A stretch of 64,000 bases of DNA from Ulota crispa (Eukaryota > Streptophyta > Bryopsida > Orthotrichales > Orthotrichaceae): the NCBI GenBank assembly GCA_963920765.1, contig OY987249.1:19006483-19070482 (forward strand), read 5' to 3'. Positions within the stretch are counted from its first letter, which is position 1, and every line of letters starts with the position of its first letter. The notes under the pieces were generated by a model, which ran no database searches, was not told the DNA's origin, and was given only the letters and a program-made list of their open reading frames with translations. Shown piece by piece: positions 34,387-46,917 of the stretch. Both the position numbers and the translations under genes were made by a program.

Positions 34387-35459
34387 TAAGAGCATCTCCA
34401 CCTCACCAAGAGTAAGCTTAAGTCATCATGAGGAAACACAAAGATCTTCCTATCTTGTGCTGACCTCCAATTTCCCCCACTTGTGCAAGTAGGCAAAATA
34501 GTGCTTAACCAATAACAAGCCTTCTTGCTTGAAAAAGTAAATAGAATCTTCATCATTGTCTATTCAATCTATTAACTGATCAAAGAAAACTAGTGTTTGC
34601 AAGAGTTATTGAGGAAAATAGAAATTTTGCAGTGCAAGTTGGTATCTTTTGGAGTGTCCGGGCATTAATCCCTAAAGGCCCAAGTGGCCCCTCGGGGGCC
34701 AAGTGGGGCTTTGGGCATGTACTTACAGCTAAACTACTTCGTGTGATTTTTTGAAACATTTATGGATGATGGGGAATTTAATGATCTACGTGGGCATCTA
34801 ATTTTTTCTTCATCCCAACATTTATTGAAGAAGTTAAAAATGAATTTCTCAAAAATGAGGGAGGGCGGGTAGCCCAAAAACTTTTTTAAAATTTGCATTA
34901 TTTAAAAATAAAAATAAAAAATAGGTTCTTTAGACTTTTATATACATGGAGAGCTTTTAATCTTTCAATTTTGATTGATGAGATGAAATTTATGAGAAGT
35001 TTTAGTTTGTGAGTAGGTGTGGATTTGAGAGAAATTATACCTACCCTGCAACTTGAAACTTCTCATAAATTTCATCTCATTAATCAAAATTGAATGATTA
35101 AAAGCTCTCCATGTATATAAAAGTCTAAAGAATCTATTTTTTATTTTTATTTTTAAATAATGCAAATTTTAAAAAAGTTTTTGGGCTACCCGCCCTCCCT
35201 CATTTTTGAGAAATTCATTTTTAACTTCTTCAATAAATGTTGGGATGAAGAAAAAATTAGATGCCCACGTAGATCATTGAATTCCCTATCATCCATAAAT
35301 GTTTCAAAAAATCACACGAAGTAGTTTAGCTGTAAGTACATGCCCAAAGCCCCACTTGGCCCCCGAGGGGCCACTTGGGCCTTTAGGGCTAAGGGCCTCC
35401 TTTTTCATCCAAAAGTGTCCTCAAAACGACATTTTGCCAGACGGGTGAAGATGCTCTAA
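34387..35459. mobile_element. Tourist-like MITE, GAGCATC family, copy 3, split by a TTAA element
   Basis: The left end is TAA-GAGCATCTCCACC and the right end GAAGATGCTC-TAA. Outside the insert it aligns with 6992-7671 (cttgcttgaaaaagtaaata; catccaaaagtgtcctc). The insert at 34665-35392 interrupts it just after gtccgggca. Confidence 0.75.
34665..35392. mobile_element. TTAA-bounded MITE, copy 10: full-length hairpin
   Basis: TTAA-TCCCTAAAGGCCCAAGTGG pairs with CCACTTGGGCCTTTAGGG-CTAA. The pairing continues through the whole element, giving two arms of about 350-360 bp with almost no loop, very similar to each other. Each arm equals one left half of the 32516 subfamily, so it looks like a head-to-head dimer of one end. 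Confidence 0.8.
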
Positions 35460-36542
35460 CACAAAATATGCAATATGTAGCAAGATTTTTAGCAGATGCA
35501 ATTAATTTTTGCTAGTTTTTTAAGGTTGTGGGTAAGTTCATACTTTATGTATTACCACTTCTTGTCTTAATCTTGACAATGCATATCATGTTTTTATGGA
35601 ATTTTGACACACATTTATTAAATAATTGAAGAGCATACAATAGTTTTGAGAACTTGATTTGGGACCAGAGATTTAAAAGTGTGGCATTGTTGATCTTAGG
35701 CAGTTACAATCCTTTGAGTCTATATTTAGTTTAATCTTCAATTTATAGTAAATTCAATGGTTCATATCACTTTAGAATTTTTGTGTTTCAACTTGTTGCT
35801 AGAAGAATTTTTCTTGTCAATTGATGATTTTTTTGTTAATTCTAACACAAATTGTTCATATTTGAATAGGAGATTATCTAGCTTTGGGTACTTCAATGTT
35901 AATGCAAAAGACATTATCTAACAAGGGTGAATTACTTTGAGTGGATTCTCCACAAAGTCACTTATTTCCTTGGTAGTGCCTTGCCTTTACAAATGCTACA
36001 AACTTAACCTTCATAGTTGCACATTCTTGTCTTGCATTCCTATTATAGCATATTTGAAAGATATTTGTGACATTTCCATGTCATATCTATCTTCCATTTT
36101 TGCCTTCACATTCATGCTCAATCAGCATTAGTGGGTTATGTGATTTTGCAAGTGTCTTCTTTGAAGTGAAAATCACAATTTACCCCAAATTTCAATTCTA
36201 AAGGTTCTAATTCAGTGTCAAACCTCAACTTTATTGCATTGTATAGGGCAAGAACTCAAGAAGAAATGTTAAAAGAATACTCAAACAATTAATAAAAAAA
36301 ATTGTTGAGATTTTGCTTGCAAGTTAGGTTTAATTCTTTTTTAAATCTGTCATTGAAGCACAAGTTCCAACTTTTTGGCACCAAAACTTCTAAATGTGTT
36401 CTCAAGTAGGCATTTGTAATTGAACCAAAACTTGATACTCAAAGCATGAAATGCAGCTATAAATCAATCTTTTCCTTTAATGCCTTGTGGGGGCATTGTG
36501 GGATCATGTCTCCTAACCAGCCACTGGTAGCTTTGTTAGACA
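35460..36542. other. Intergenic AT-rich stretch, no gene seen
   Basis: Short open frames only. No inverted repeats, tandem arrays or conserved motifs were recognised. Confidence 0.4.
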
Positions 36543-36901
36543 TAAGGTAGGCGCACCCATAAGCGTGGAAATAAAGGTTTTGGAGTAGGTAAAACAATTC
36601 ACTAATTTTGAAAAAAATACTATAAGCTAGGAAATGGAAACCAAAAATATTGGCATCACTTTCAAGGTTCCAAGTGCAAGCATTTGTTCACAAAGATTTT
36701 TCAAAGTCCAAAATCACTGAAATTGTAGGAACCATGTGTAAGAGATGCTAAAAACAAGGCTTGTGTTCTTAAATAGTGAGATGGGTACTCAAAACCGTCA
36801 TGGAGTCACCCACAACCATCATTTTGTCACTCATAACTATCACTTCAATACCCATAACTACCCTGACTTTGTCAGTGACCCCCATGGGTGCAGCTACCTT
36901 A
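36543..36901. mobile_element. TA-flanked MITE, AGGTAGG family
   Basis: The ends are TA-AGGTAGGCGCACCCAT and ATGGGTGCAGCTACCT-TA, 359 bp. The interior (cccataactaccctgacttt; ggagtaggtaaaacaatt) matches, in reverse, the outer element at 58087-59324. Confidence 0.75.
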
Positions 36902-37279
36902 ATGTGTGAAGTAAGGTGGAGGGGAGAAGTGAAAAATACCATTCCCTGAAGTACAAAAAATCTCTTTTCAACTTCTTAGCTAATTAAATTTTGAGAATTT
37001 CGTGAAAATAGGAACTTGGAACACAATATAAAAATGCCACTCAATTTGCTCAATTTACCCTCCTCAAATTCCTCTTCTCTTCTTACTACCTAATTACCTA
37101 TGACTATTGCTTATGTTAATACAAACTAATATGCACATAATTATATATTCGCATAAAAGTAGTGAGCTAGACAATAACCTCTACGCCCTTCAACTAAGAA
37201 TTTGCATGCAACCCTTTCTTAACAGCTTGATTTTTAATTAGGCAATTATTTTAATTTATTCCTTATCAGTTTTCAAGTA

Positions 37280-38195
37280 TTAACACCTAAAGGACCAAAG
37301 TCCTTTCAAGAGACAAAATAGATTTGAGGCTAAGCTTTTACTATTGGGATTTTTTTTATTATGTTTTTGAAACTTTTTGTAAGATGGAGTTTTGCAAGAA
37401 CTATTTTGCTATGCAAGGATGTGATGTTCATTGAAATCGAATTTGCTATTCAAAAGTTGTGAGGGATTTCAAGGGAAGTTTAGTTGGAGGGTAAGTTGGG
37501 CATGCCATTTTTCATTGATTTCTCCCAAGGGCAACCAGCAAAGGCATGACCCTTCATTGAAGTATGTTCACTAGTAGTGTCTTAGGTAAATAACATATTA
37601 TTGTGTTAAATAAATTAATTAACTTTTAAATTGCAATAGTTACTAAATATTTAATTTATTTTTTCAAATGTTTTCTAGGGTTGTCAATAAAGCTAAAATC
37701 TTCCAACTCACTATTTAGATTTTTATCTTTTCAAAAGTATTATTGAAAAATCTGGTTAGCAAAAAACCTCAATGTACTATGAATTTCAAGCACATGCTTC
37801 CCATGCAGGCCCATCTAGGATGTGTTCCATGTCTCCATTGGGCCAAATTTTTTTTGAGATTTGCGTAACACAATTTTGAGCATTTTGGACAAGCTCTTTG
37901 ACACCCATAATACAAAAAATACTCATAACATGCGGTCAAAGGGACGTGATAATTTCAAGTAGAGGTCAAAAAAAACTTTTGTACAAATTTCCAAAAATCA
38001 TATCTCTCAACCCCCATGGTTAAACCTCACAAAATCTTTAGCATCACTTCTTGCATGAATCTGATGATAACTCTATGGTTAAGTTTATACAAAATAAAGA
38101 AAGATTGTTCTTGAGATCAAATGACTATAAATGGTGGTTTTGAGTGTTTCTTTGAGAAAAAAATGTGGCTGTTCCTCTAGGAGTGTTGGGGTTAA
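37280..38195. mobile_element. TTAA-bounded MITE, copy 11
   Basis: It runs from TTAA-CACCTAAAGGACCAAAG to CCTCTAGGAGTGTTGGGG-TTAA, 916 bp. The ends are more diverged than usual, and the interior shows no strong match to the other subfamilies. Confidence 0.55.
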
Positions 38196-38369
38196 CACCC
38201 AATGCTACCATCCAATCAATTCATACCAACTCTCATTATTATGTGAAATCCCTTCAAGTTTATTGACACCACTCTGATCAAATTAAAATTTAATTCTGAA
38301 TTCATCACTCAACACAATTTTTTATAATCCAATATCGATCATGTGCTTATTATTCCAATCCCATACACA

Positions 38370-39095
38370 TTAATCCCTTATAGGACCAAGCCCCCTTTTG
38401 GGGGACAAATGGGATTTTAGGCATGTACCTATGGCAAGATTATTTTGCGCAATTTTTTGAAACTTTTATGGAAGATGGGGAACTCAAAGATTTACGTGGG
38501 CATCTAATTATTTCTTCATTTTGATATTTATTGAAAAAGTTAAAAATGAAGATCCTAGAAAAGGTCTAAATCAAGCAGCCCAAAAAATTCTTAAAAATTG
38601 CATTAAAATTTAATAAAAATATGAAATAGGTTCTTCAGACTTATTTACATGTGGGGAGTTTTGAATCATTTGATTTTCATTAATGAGATGAAAGCTATGA
38701 GAAGTTTTTGTTTGCGGGTACGTGTGATTTTGAGAGAAATCATACCTACCCACAAACAAAAACTTCTCATAACTTTCATCTCATCAATGAAAATTGAATG
38801 ATTCAAAACTCCCCACCTATAAATAAGTCTGAAGAACCTATTTTATATTTTTATTTATTTTTATGCAATTTTTAAGAAATTTTTGGGCTGCCCAATCTAG
38901 AGCTTTTCCCAAAAATTCAATTTTAACTTCTTCTATAATTGTCAAAATGAAGAAAAAACTAGATGATCACATAGATCTCTGAATTCACCATCATCCATAA
39001 AAGTTTCAAAAAATCACGCAAAGTAGTTTAGCCATAGGTACATGCCCAAAATCTCATTTGTCCCCCGAGGGGACAGTTGGTCCTTTAGGGGCTCA
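38370..39095. mobile_element. TTAA-bounded MITE, copy 12: second full-length hairpin
   Basis: It runs from TTAA-TCCCTTATAGGACCAAG to TTGGTCCTTTAGGGG-CTCA. The arms (about 38370-38725 and 38745-39095) pair throughout, for example cttacgtgggcatctaatt-type text against its complement. It is related to copy 10 but clearly diverged. The last TTAA is mutated. Confidence 0.75.
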
Positions 39096-41395
39096 ATCTT
39101 TAACCTCTAAATGTCTCAAGCACCATACTAAGTGTCAAGGAAGTTTTTAACTCCTAAATGCTATTGGCACCATCTTTTGCTGTCAATGAATATTACAAAG
39201 TGTTGTTGTATTGAGCTTCAAATTTGGTTTCAAAAAGTTGCATTTTGTCCTAGGGCAACAAGTCTGTGTTCGACTTCAAGTTATGTCATGAACACAAGTT
39301 TAGAAATTGAGCTATTCACATTGCAATTTAGTTAGTTTTGAGTTTATGGACTTGGAGGCAGCGATAATAAATCTGGCTAAATTTAGCAAAATTTCTATCT
39401 CCAAATTGGTTGTGATAAAACTGTATTGTAAAAACAAAGAGGAAATTTTAAAAAGTAGCCAAAGTTTCAAGATGCAAAACTGTCTTTGAAGTGAGGTACA
39501 ATTTGATGTGCTGCCCTATTGCTAATGGGACCTTAGATTAAGACAACTTGAGTAGCCATTAATCATATTTGATTTCCCTCCACTTAACTATAATGCAAAT
39601 TGTAAATGTGCTTTTTATTCATCTCCCTCAAACTATTGCTTGTAGTTATTGTGTCATGGCAAGGTTTGGCAATTGTACAAATGTACTAAATAGTCTTTTA
39701 GTGGCTTCTTAACAAAAAATTAGTAAACACTTTGCAAATGTCCAAGTTTTGCATTATAACTAATAAAATAAAACAACTACTGAAGGTTGATGTTAGATAT
39801 CACCAATTCACATAACTAAAAAATATATGGGCTAAACTTAAAAGTTGTCATTTATAACCCAATAAGTTGCCATGCATGTAGCTAAAAGTTCTTAGGCAAA
39901 AAAAACTTGTAGACAAAATACTAAACTAAATGAGAAAGTATTGGAACTTGTCCACTACTAAAATTCAAGGTGGGTTGCAAAAAATTCAACCTACAACCCA
40001 CGTTTTTGGCAAGTGAAGATAAAAACAAAACCTGAATTTAATAGTGCTGCTTGGAGGTAGCTAAAGCACCATAAGTTATTGGTAGTTAAAAGATTAAAAA
40101 GCTACTGAGCTACAAGTAGATGCAGTGCAAACCTAGTGGTCCTTACATATTCTAATATATAAAGTGCTATCTAGGCAATATATAATGTAACTTGGTGGAT
40201 AAAATAGAGACAATTGAGGTTTCCATTAAGCAATATCTCACTTTTTTGATTAAGTGACAAGCTACACTCTCATGTTTTTTAATTTTCAATACGACACTAA
40301 AGCAAAATTGACAAGTTTGATGAATGTTTTTTTTATTTTGGAATTAGATTTGATGATGATTGTAATCATTTTTGTATTTGGTTTGAGAATAATATCTTTG
40401 ACCCTTGTCCTCAACTCAAAAATTACTTGATTTCATTTTGTTGCAAATCAAAATTGGATTCATAACTCATGTTGAAAGCCAACCTTTCTAGCTGAGCTAG
40501 GTGTTTAGAAATGTTTGGTGATTAGAATTTTCATGCATAGAAGATTTTGATGCCCTTTCCTTTAGAAAGAGAAGGATATTGGAAGTTGGTTGCTGATGAA
40601 AAACTAAAATCAATTAGGTAGAATTCTATTAAAGCCATATGAAAAACTATTCAAAGAGGGGTGAGTAGAGAAGGAGGAGACGTTAGTGTGAAAACAATAA
40701 TGTTACTTTTGGTAATAATGTAATAAAGTAGGTAGAATTGGGTGTGTTTTTTTTCTACAATTGATTTTTATCTCAAAAGATGAGCCACTCCAACAAATAT
40801 GCAATAGTAAAACTTTAAGAGAAGCATGAGATGAAGTGAATTACTTTATGCCATAAGTGAAGAAAATACTAAGATGATTTTATATAAAGAATTTTGGTCT
40901 TGCAAGTCATTTATAGAGGATAGAATGGCAAAATCTATTTCTATTCTTGAATGCTCAATTCCTTGTTTACTGTAGTTGGAGTAAAGGTCATGTTTAATGA
41001 AGAAAATAAGACCAAACACAACATTCATTAATTTTGGAGAATTTTAATTTGAGAACATCGTATTTCATATCCCTTGAAAGAGCATTTAGCAGATACTATT
41101 TCAAAAACATAAAACCCAAAAGTCCCGAAATTTTATATTTTTTAAAATTAATGAATATTGTGTTATTAATGCACTTTTTAATTATATACTTGATTCATGG
41201 CAAGTTTTTATTAAAATATACAATTAACGATAAATAAAGTTTGTTAATGTTAATATCGATTGAGAGGATCTTGCAAGAAAAACAAATGATTAAGATTGCA
41301 GCTGGTGGAAGTCAAGTCATTAGTAGAACTCTGGACATTGCGAAGGCATTGGTGGTCAAAAAGGGAAAACTTTAAATCAAGACAACCTAAAGGTA
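39096..41395. other. Intergenic AT-rich stretch, no gene seen
   Basis: A lone left-end-like sequence (tttaacctctaaatgtc) at 39099-39115 may be a remnant TTAA-element end. Otherwise there is no repeat structure, RNA gene or conserved coding signal that I can support. Confidence 0.4.
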
Positions 41396-41713
41396 GGGAA
41401 AATTTCACGGATACCCTGAAGTTTTTCATATTTACATTGATACCCCTGGTTTTTCAGAATTACATAAACTCCTTGGTCCATAGTTTTCAGGCGTTTGTTA
41501 CTTTGTGTATGTCACTTCTTTCTCCCCTGTGTACACGTTACTTCTTTTCTGTATTATTGCACTCCTTGATTTAATATTGATCACGAAAGAAGTAGTGTAC
41601 ATAACAAAAAAGAATGCTTTAAAGTTATGAACCAAGGGTACTTGTGTACTTTTTTAAAATTAGAGGTATCTATGTAAATATGGTAAATTTCAAGAGTATC
41701 CATTAAATTTCTC
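41396..41713. mobile_element. GGGAAA-ended MITE, copy 1
   Basis: gggaaaatttcacggatacc at the left pairs with agtatccattaaatttctc at the right, with further inner pairing (acttctttctcc-type text / gaaagaagt). It is related to 48178-48500 and 50731-51042. Confidence 0.6.
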
Positions 41714-41757
41714 TTAAACTAATATATGTTTCTTGTGGCTAAATTGATTATAATCAT

Positions 41758-41836
41758 TTAACCCCTAAAGCACTGAGCTCAATTTTTCACCAAAACCACT
41801 CCAAAATTGTCATTTCTAGTACAAGTACCAAATTTT

Positions 41837-41872
<36 letters not shown>

Positions 41873-42703
41873 ACAGATGTAGCCATAAGAACTTGTACTA
41901 CACTAGTGTCCAAAGATGTGGAAAAATTTCAGAAATTCTCACTGTGTAGATTGTTAGATAATTGAGTTTGATTGACAAATAGTCATTTGTTGTCTCTCCA
42001 AAAATCTGGCAGCTGCACTTCACAAGGTCATATTTGTATGAAAAGAACTCCAAAATGGTTGTATTTTTTTGGATTTGATCTTGAAAGCAAGTTGGGTACA
42101 CACTTGAAAATTTTCAAATCATTTGGAATTGTAAAACAAATGGAAAAAAATAGTATGTAAAAAGAAGTAGAGAATGATTCAAACCACTAAATTATTAAGA
42201 ACTTAACTATGGAAATGAGAAATTCCAATCCCAATGGTTGTAATGTTGTAATAAAAAATCTACATCTTTTTTAATTTATTTTCTAAAAAATTGACAATTG
42301 AGTAAATTGATGGACCTCAAAGATTATTTTAGAAAAGAAAATCCATAACTGCCAGTGAACAAAATCTCCTCATAACATTCATCTCATTAATCAAAATGGA
42401 ATGATTCAAAGCTTTACAAGTATGTACAAATCTAAAGAACCAATTTCAAAAAAAAAAATTTAAAAAAAGTAATTTTTATAGAAGTTTTTTGGCTGCACCC
42501 TAGGCAAAGAAAACTACATATCATGCAATAACTTTTAAACTATGAAGTCAAAAAACTTGAAAAGTGTTGGACCTTAAAGCTACTCCTTGGACACATCATG
42601 CTTGAAAATCTCAAAGAAAAAAAATGAAAACTCCATTGATAATGAGCTGCCTAGAATTGCCATGTTGCCACAAAAAAAAGGTGTTCAGTGCTTTGGGGGT
42701 TAA
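41758..42703. mobile_element. TTAA-bounded MITE, copy 13 (aagaagtagagaatg subfamily)
   Basis: It runs from TTAA-CCCCTAAAGCACTGAGC to GTTCAGTGCTTTGGGGG-TTAA, 946 bp. It is collinear with the interrupted copy at 57583-59765 and provides its empty-site reference (aatcTAcatctttt). It contains a run of 32 T at 41840-41871. Confidence 0.8.
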
Positions 42704-42719
42704 CTGCAAGAATGAGAAA

Positions 42720-43040
42720 AATTAACTTGAAGATAATTTTTGACATGGTAAATGCAAGGGCAATAAAGGAAAATTGAGGAAAGAAAACAAAGACAAGTCG
42801 TTCAAGAAATGAAGGTTTATAGAACCCTATTTTGTTGGTTATAAAAACATTTTGCAAGAGAGGACAGTACATGTTGATGCTTGGATTTTGGAGCAACAAG
42901 ATATGTCATTCATCATAAAGATTGGAAGGTTGATTATAGAAATTCTGAAGTAGAAAGTTAATTTTTGTTGGTGATGACCGTAAAAGTCAAATCAAGGAAA
43001 TTGGAACAATTTCAAGATTGTTTAATAATGAAATAATGAA
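42720..43040 (+). pseudogene. Ty1/copia retrotransposon remnant (gag-pol junction)
   Basis: With frameshifts, the plus strand reads as a degraded zinc-knuckle (C..., then KHFARE, about 42831-42865), followed by DAWIL and ATRYVIHHKDW (about 42876-42933). The latter is the copia protease region where DSGA would be expected; a short deletion removed part of it. GDDRKSQIKEIGT follows at 42971-43009. It is heavily decayed, and no terminal repeats or downstream pol domains were seen. Confidence 0.5.
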
Positions 43041-43064
43041 ATAATGAAAAATTCATGAAAATCA

Positions 43065-43970
43065 TTAGCCCCTAGAGTTTTTTTTGATTATATTTCACCA
43101 AAAAATATTTTGAATGAGTCTTTTGATAACAAAGGCAAAAAAATATATCAAAAATGAATTCTCAGTGCATAGGATCTATCAGAAGACTACTTCATTATGT
43201 TGTAGTAAAAGGATGAAACAATTTTGTCCCACAAATTGTGAGACTGCATGGTTTGAAGTGAGAAATAGTTTTTTTGGGGACAATCAAATTATGGGCATCT
43301 TGAATTTGGGGAGGCTTTTGCACCAATTTATCTCACTTTTTTTCTTGAAATCTTATATAGATTGGTATTTGTAATAGAAGTGGCCATATACCTAAAAACT
43401 CATATAACATTTTGAATTGGGGAACACGTACTAGAAATTTAGAACAGGAAATTAGCTTCAAGAAAATTCTCCTACAAAGCCATTTTTCCAACATTTTTTG
43501 ACTTCCACATACAATATTCTTTTCAAAATGCAAATGATGGATTTTTAGATTTTAATTAGCTTTAGAAGAAGAAGAAAAAAGAAATTGGCCAGAATTTGTG
43601 AATTTTGACAAGCTTGATCAACATTGAGCCACATGCACCTAAGGTGAAGTAAAGCATAGTAAGCAAAAATAGTTGCCTTCATGGAATGAGGTTGGATCAA
43701 GGTTTGACAAGGAAATAGCTTTGCCCTTCAACCTTTGGGCAAGATCCCAAAATTTCAATTGCAATGTAATTAAAGGATTATGCCCACCTAGCCCTACAAG
43801 CAAACATAGTTACATTCTCCATCATAACTTTTTTTACAAATCAAAATGGTTTGAAAATTGTTGCTTTGGAAAGATACTTCTTGGACACACATCTTCTATT
43901 TGTTTTTTTTAGAAACACATTTCTTTCTCTATAAGTATGCCCGTAATTGTTATATTGCTAGAAAACGCTA
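43065..43970. mobile_element. TTAA-bounded MITE, copy 14, decayed ends
   Basis: The left end reads ATTAGCCCCTAGAG. The right end is lost or mutated near 43970. The interior is collinear with 60077-61007 (gaatgaggttggatcaaggtttgacaa without the tail), which identifies it as the same subfamily. Confidence 0.5.
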
Positions 43971-45332
43971 TTTAATTCATTCCAATAGTAAGGCATTTGC
44001 ACTTGACAAAGACGCTTTAGTAGTAAGCGACACCATTTTATTTTGAGCTGATTATGATAATAGTAAAACTAAGATTCGCATGACTCTTGGTGAAAGTCAT
44101 AACAGTTAAAGAAAAAACCTATAAATAGTTCTACAAAAAAAATTAATAAAAAAGGCAGAGCATTCTATAGAATGCTCACAATGTTACACTTTTTCTAAAT
44201 TTTATTGGCTTGTTGTACTTGTTTGTGCTCTTATGTGTTTTGCGTGAATTCTTTTGTTTTGCAAGTGGAAAAGTTGACTAAGAGTGATTTGAATCAATTT
44301 AGAGAAATTGTAGATTAGCAGTTGGAGAAGAGTGCCTATGATATGATAGGCTATTAAAACTCTAATTCACAAAATTGCAAATCAAGGTTGTATTTTGGTA
44401 TCTATGGTGAGAGATTTTCTGTAAGATTGAAAGTGAAGGTAAACCAGAGACCGCGAGATTGAAAATTTCATGCGAGTAGTGTTGGGCTGGAGATTTGTGA
44501 CCTTTCACTAACTTAGAAGAAAAACGTGTCCTAAATAATTAGTTTGCAACAATTACAAATGTTTTAAATACCTATATAATGATTCATTTATTGTTGTTTA
44601 GGACATTTTCAATCATAGTGAACTAATTGTTTAGGGCGCATTTTTTTTCTAGGAAAGACAACATGTTTTTGCAATGATCTTTGGTTATGGTAATCCTTGG
44701 TCTGTGCATATTGTTGTTACAATCTACAAGATTGATTTTCTCCATTGTCAATTGTTTAGAATTTGGAATTCAAGACAACATCAAGAGAAGAAGGAAAATC
44801 ACGGTCATAGGTCCAAATTCACAATAACAGGGCCATTTGCATGGTCATAAGATCGGTAGTATGTTTATAGGCTATATTACATGGTAATAGGTTCATAATC
44901 CACAGAAAAACGGCTTTCTCATTCACGGTTTTAGACGTCTTACTACATGATTGTAAATGTTGTTTTGGCGTAGTTTTAAATTTAATTCAAGCATGGTCTT
45001 CGGATCATGACTCGGCCATAAGTGAACATTTACCCATGTTTTTTGCATAAAGGTTTTAACGTTGTGGATATTTTGGAAAATTTTGACCTAAAGCAGACAT
45101 AAAATTAAAGGGGAAAATTGTCTATCATAAATCGTCTCAAACCTCATACTCATGCAGCTAATTTGGCATAACTAAAAAAATCAATAAGCATCGGCATTAG
45201 GTGCAAGTAGGTAGGTTTCAAAAAAAAACATTGACCAGATTGATTTGACCATGATACTTAAAAAAAAAAAATGGTAATTAATAAACAATGCATGCCGTTT
45301 TCAAATATCATCTTGACATTTTGATTAGATAC
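43971..45332. other. Intergenic stretch with one small palindrome, no gene
   Basis: At about 44514-44660, tagaagaaaaacgtgtccta pairs with tagggcgcattttttttcta and aactaatt-type inner repeats, a likely small MITE. The rest has no recognised content. Confidence 0.4.
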
Positions 45333-45647
45333 TAAGGTAGGAGTATCCATAATTGTCAAATTATGGGTTTTGAACATGACAATTATTAATAAGCATCTAG
45401 CAAGTTATACGATGCTATTAGCAAGAGAAAAATGATGAGTTTGCACTTTTAAATGTATTATTTGGATATTGTGAGAATAAGTTGTGAATTAAAGAGCCGA
45501 CTGTAATTGCACCTAATACCAATATTAGGGTTTCATGTTCACATGTTGTACATTCTTGTAATTACATCTATTCATTTCTATAGATTTCACAAGATTTTAG
45601 AGGTGATGGTTATAGATACAGTGATGATTATGGGAGTTGCTGTCTCA
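45333..45647. mobile_element. TA-flanked MITE, AGGTAGG family, decayed copy
   Basis: The left end is TA-AGGTAGGAGTATCCATAA. The interior is collinear with 51332-51649 (tattaataagcatctagcaa; acatgttgtacattcttgta). The right end is degraded. Confidence 0.6.
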
Positions 45648-45962
45648 GAGCATACACTTGCATATAACAATTTGATCAAACTTGAAGCATTGTCCACAAT
45701 ATTTGACCACCTTGTTGAACACTAGGCAATCTAAGTGGAACTTCATGCACACTATTTATTATATTTAACATTTGAAGTGAACTATGTTGCTTTGCGAATA
45801 AGAATGAGTTTCAATTGTATTCCGAGTTGTATTCCTCAACTCTAAAAGAAAACCAGCTATCACCAAATTTACAAAACAAGTAACTTTCGTCACAAAACAA
45901 TAGAATGATTGACCATTCCCATTTAAGAGAATGCCTATGCTTGTGGTATTAGGTTTTGTCAG

Positions 45963-46917
45963 TTAACCCTTAAAGGAGTGAGCCCTTTTTTCTGCAAAAG
46001 TCACTGGGAACTGCTACTTCTAAGGCAAAGAATAGAAAGGTCAAAAAATTGTTTCTTCTTGAAAGTCCAACTATAGGATCCTGCCCTAGACTATGGGAGG
46101 TACTTGTGGGAAAATTATTAGCTCATTCTAGATGTAGGGGAGTTAGATATTGACATCTCAAGTGAAAAATAAGACGTTTTTTCTCACTGCCCAAAACTTT
46201 CAGAAGCCTTTTACCTCTCCTAAATAAATAAAAATTGCTCTAAGCAAAATTGAGGTTTGCTTTTCCCATGTAGAAGACCAAGTTAGGTAAGTGTGGGAGA
46301 ACTCTCAAATGAGTTGGAGATGTGAATCATACTTTGTAAAATCTTGCAATGTCATAAGGCCATGAAATTTGCATATACTCTAGGCAAAATTGGAGGATTC
46401 ATGTAAAACTCAAAAATCTGAATTACTTTGATCTAAACGGTAAAAACTAAGGAATCTTACTCTAATACAACTTGGAAAAGAAAAGAGTCAAAAAACAACT
46501 ACACAAAGAGCTAAAAAAAGTAAAGCACCAAATTTAAGAAGGGGCAAAAGGAATGGAGGTTTGGGGATCCCACACCTACTAGCAAACCAAAACTTCTCAT
46601 AACTTTCATTTCATCAATCAAAATTGAATGATTCAAAGCCTCCTACATATATATAAATGTCAAGAACCAGTTTTAGATTATTATTTGAAAAAATGGAATT
46701 TTTAAAGAAGCTTTTGGAATGCCCACCCTCCTCCGTTTTCCAAAAATTAATGCATAATTTCTCCAATAAATGTTGAAATGAAGAAAAAGTTAGATGTGCA
46801 CATACGTCTTTGAATTCCGCACCTTCTTCAAATTTTTCAAATTTTGCATAAAAATTGGTTTATCCGTAGGTACATGCACAAATTCCCATTTGTCCCCAAC
46901 AATCCTTCAGGGGGTAA
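45963..46917. mobile_element. TTAA-bounded MITE, copy 15 (caataaatgttg subfamily)
   Basis: It runs from TTAA-CCCTTAAAGGAGTGAGC to CCTTCAGGGGG-TAAA, 955 bp. It is highly similar to copy 17 at 52176 over nearly its full length, including the taaagcaccaaatttaagaa block. Confidence 0.65.
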
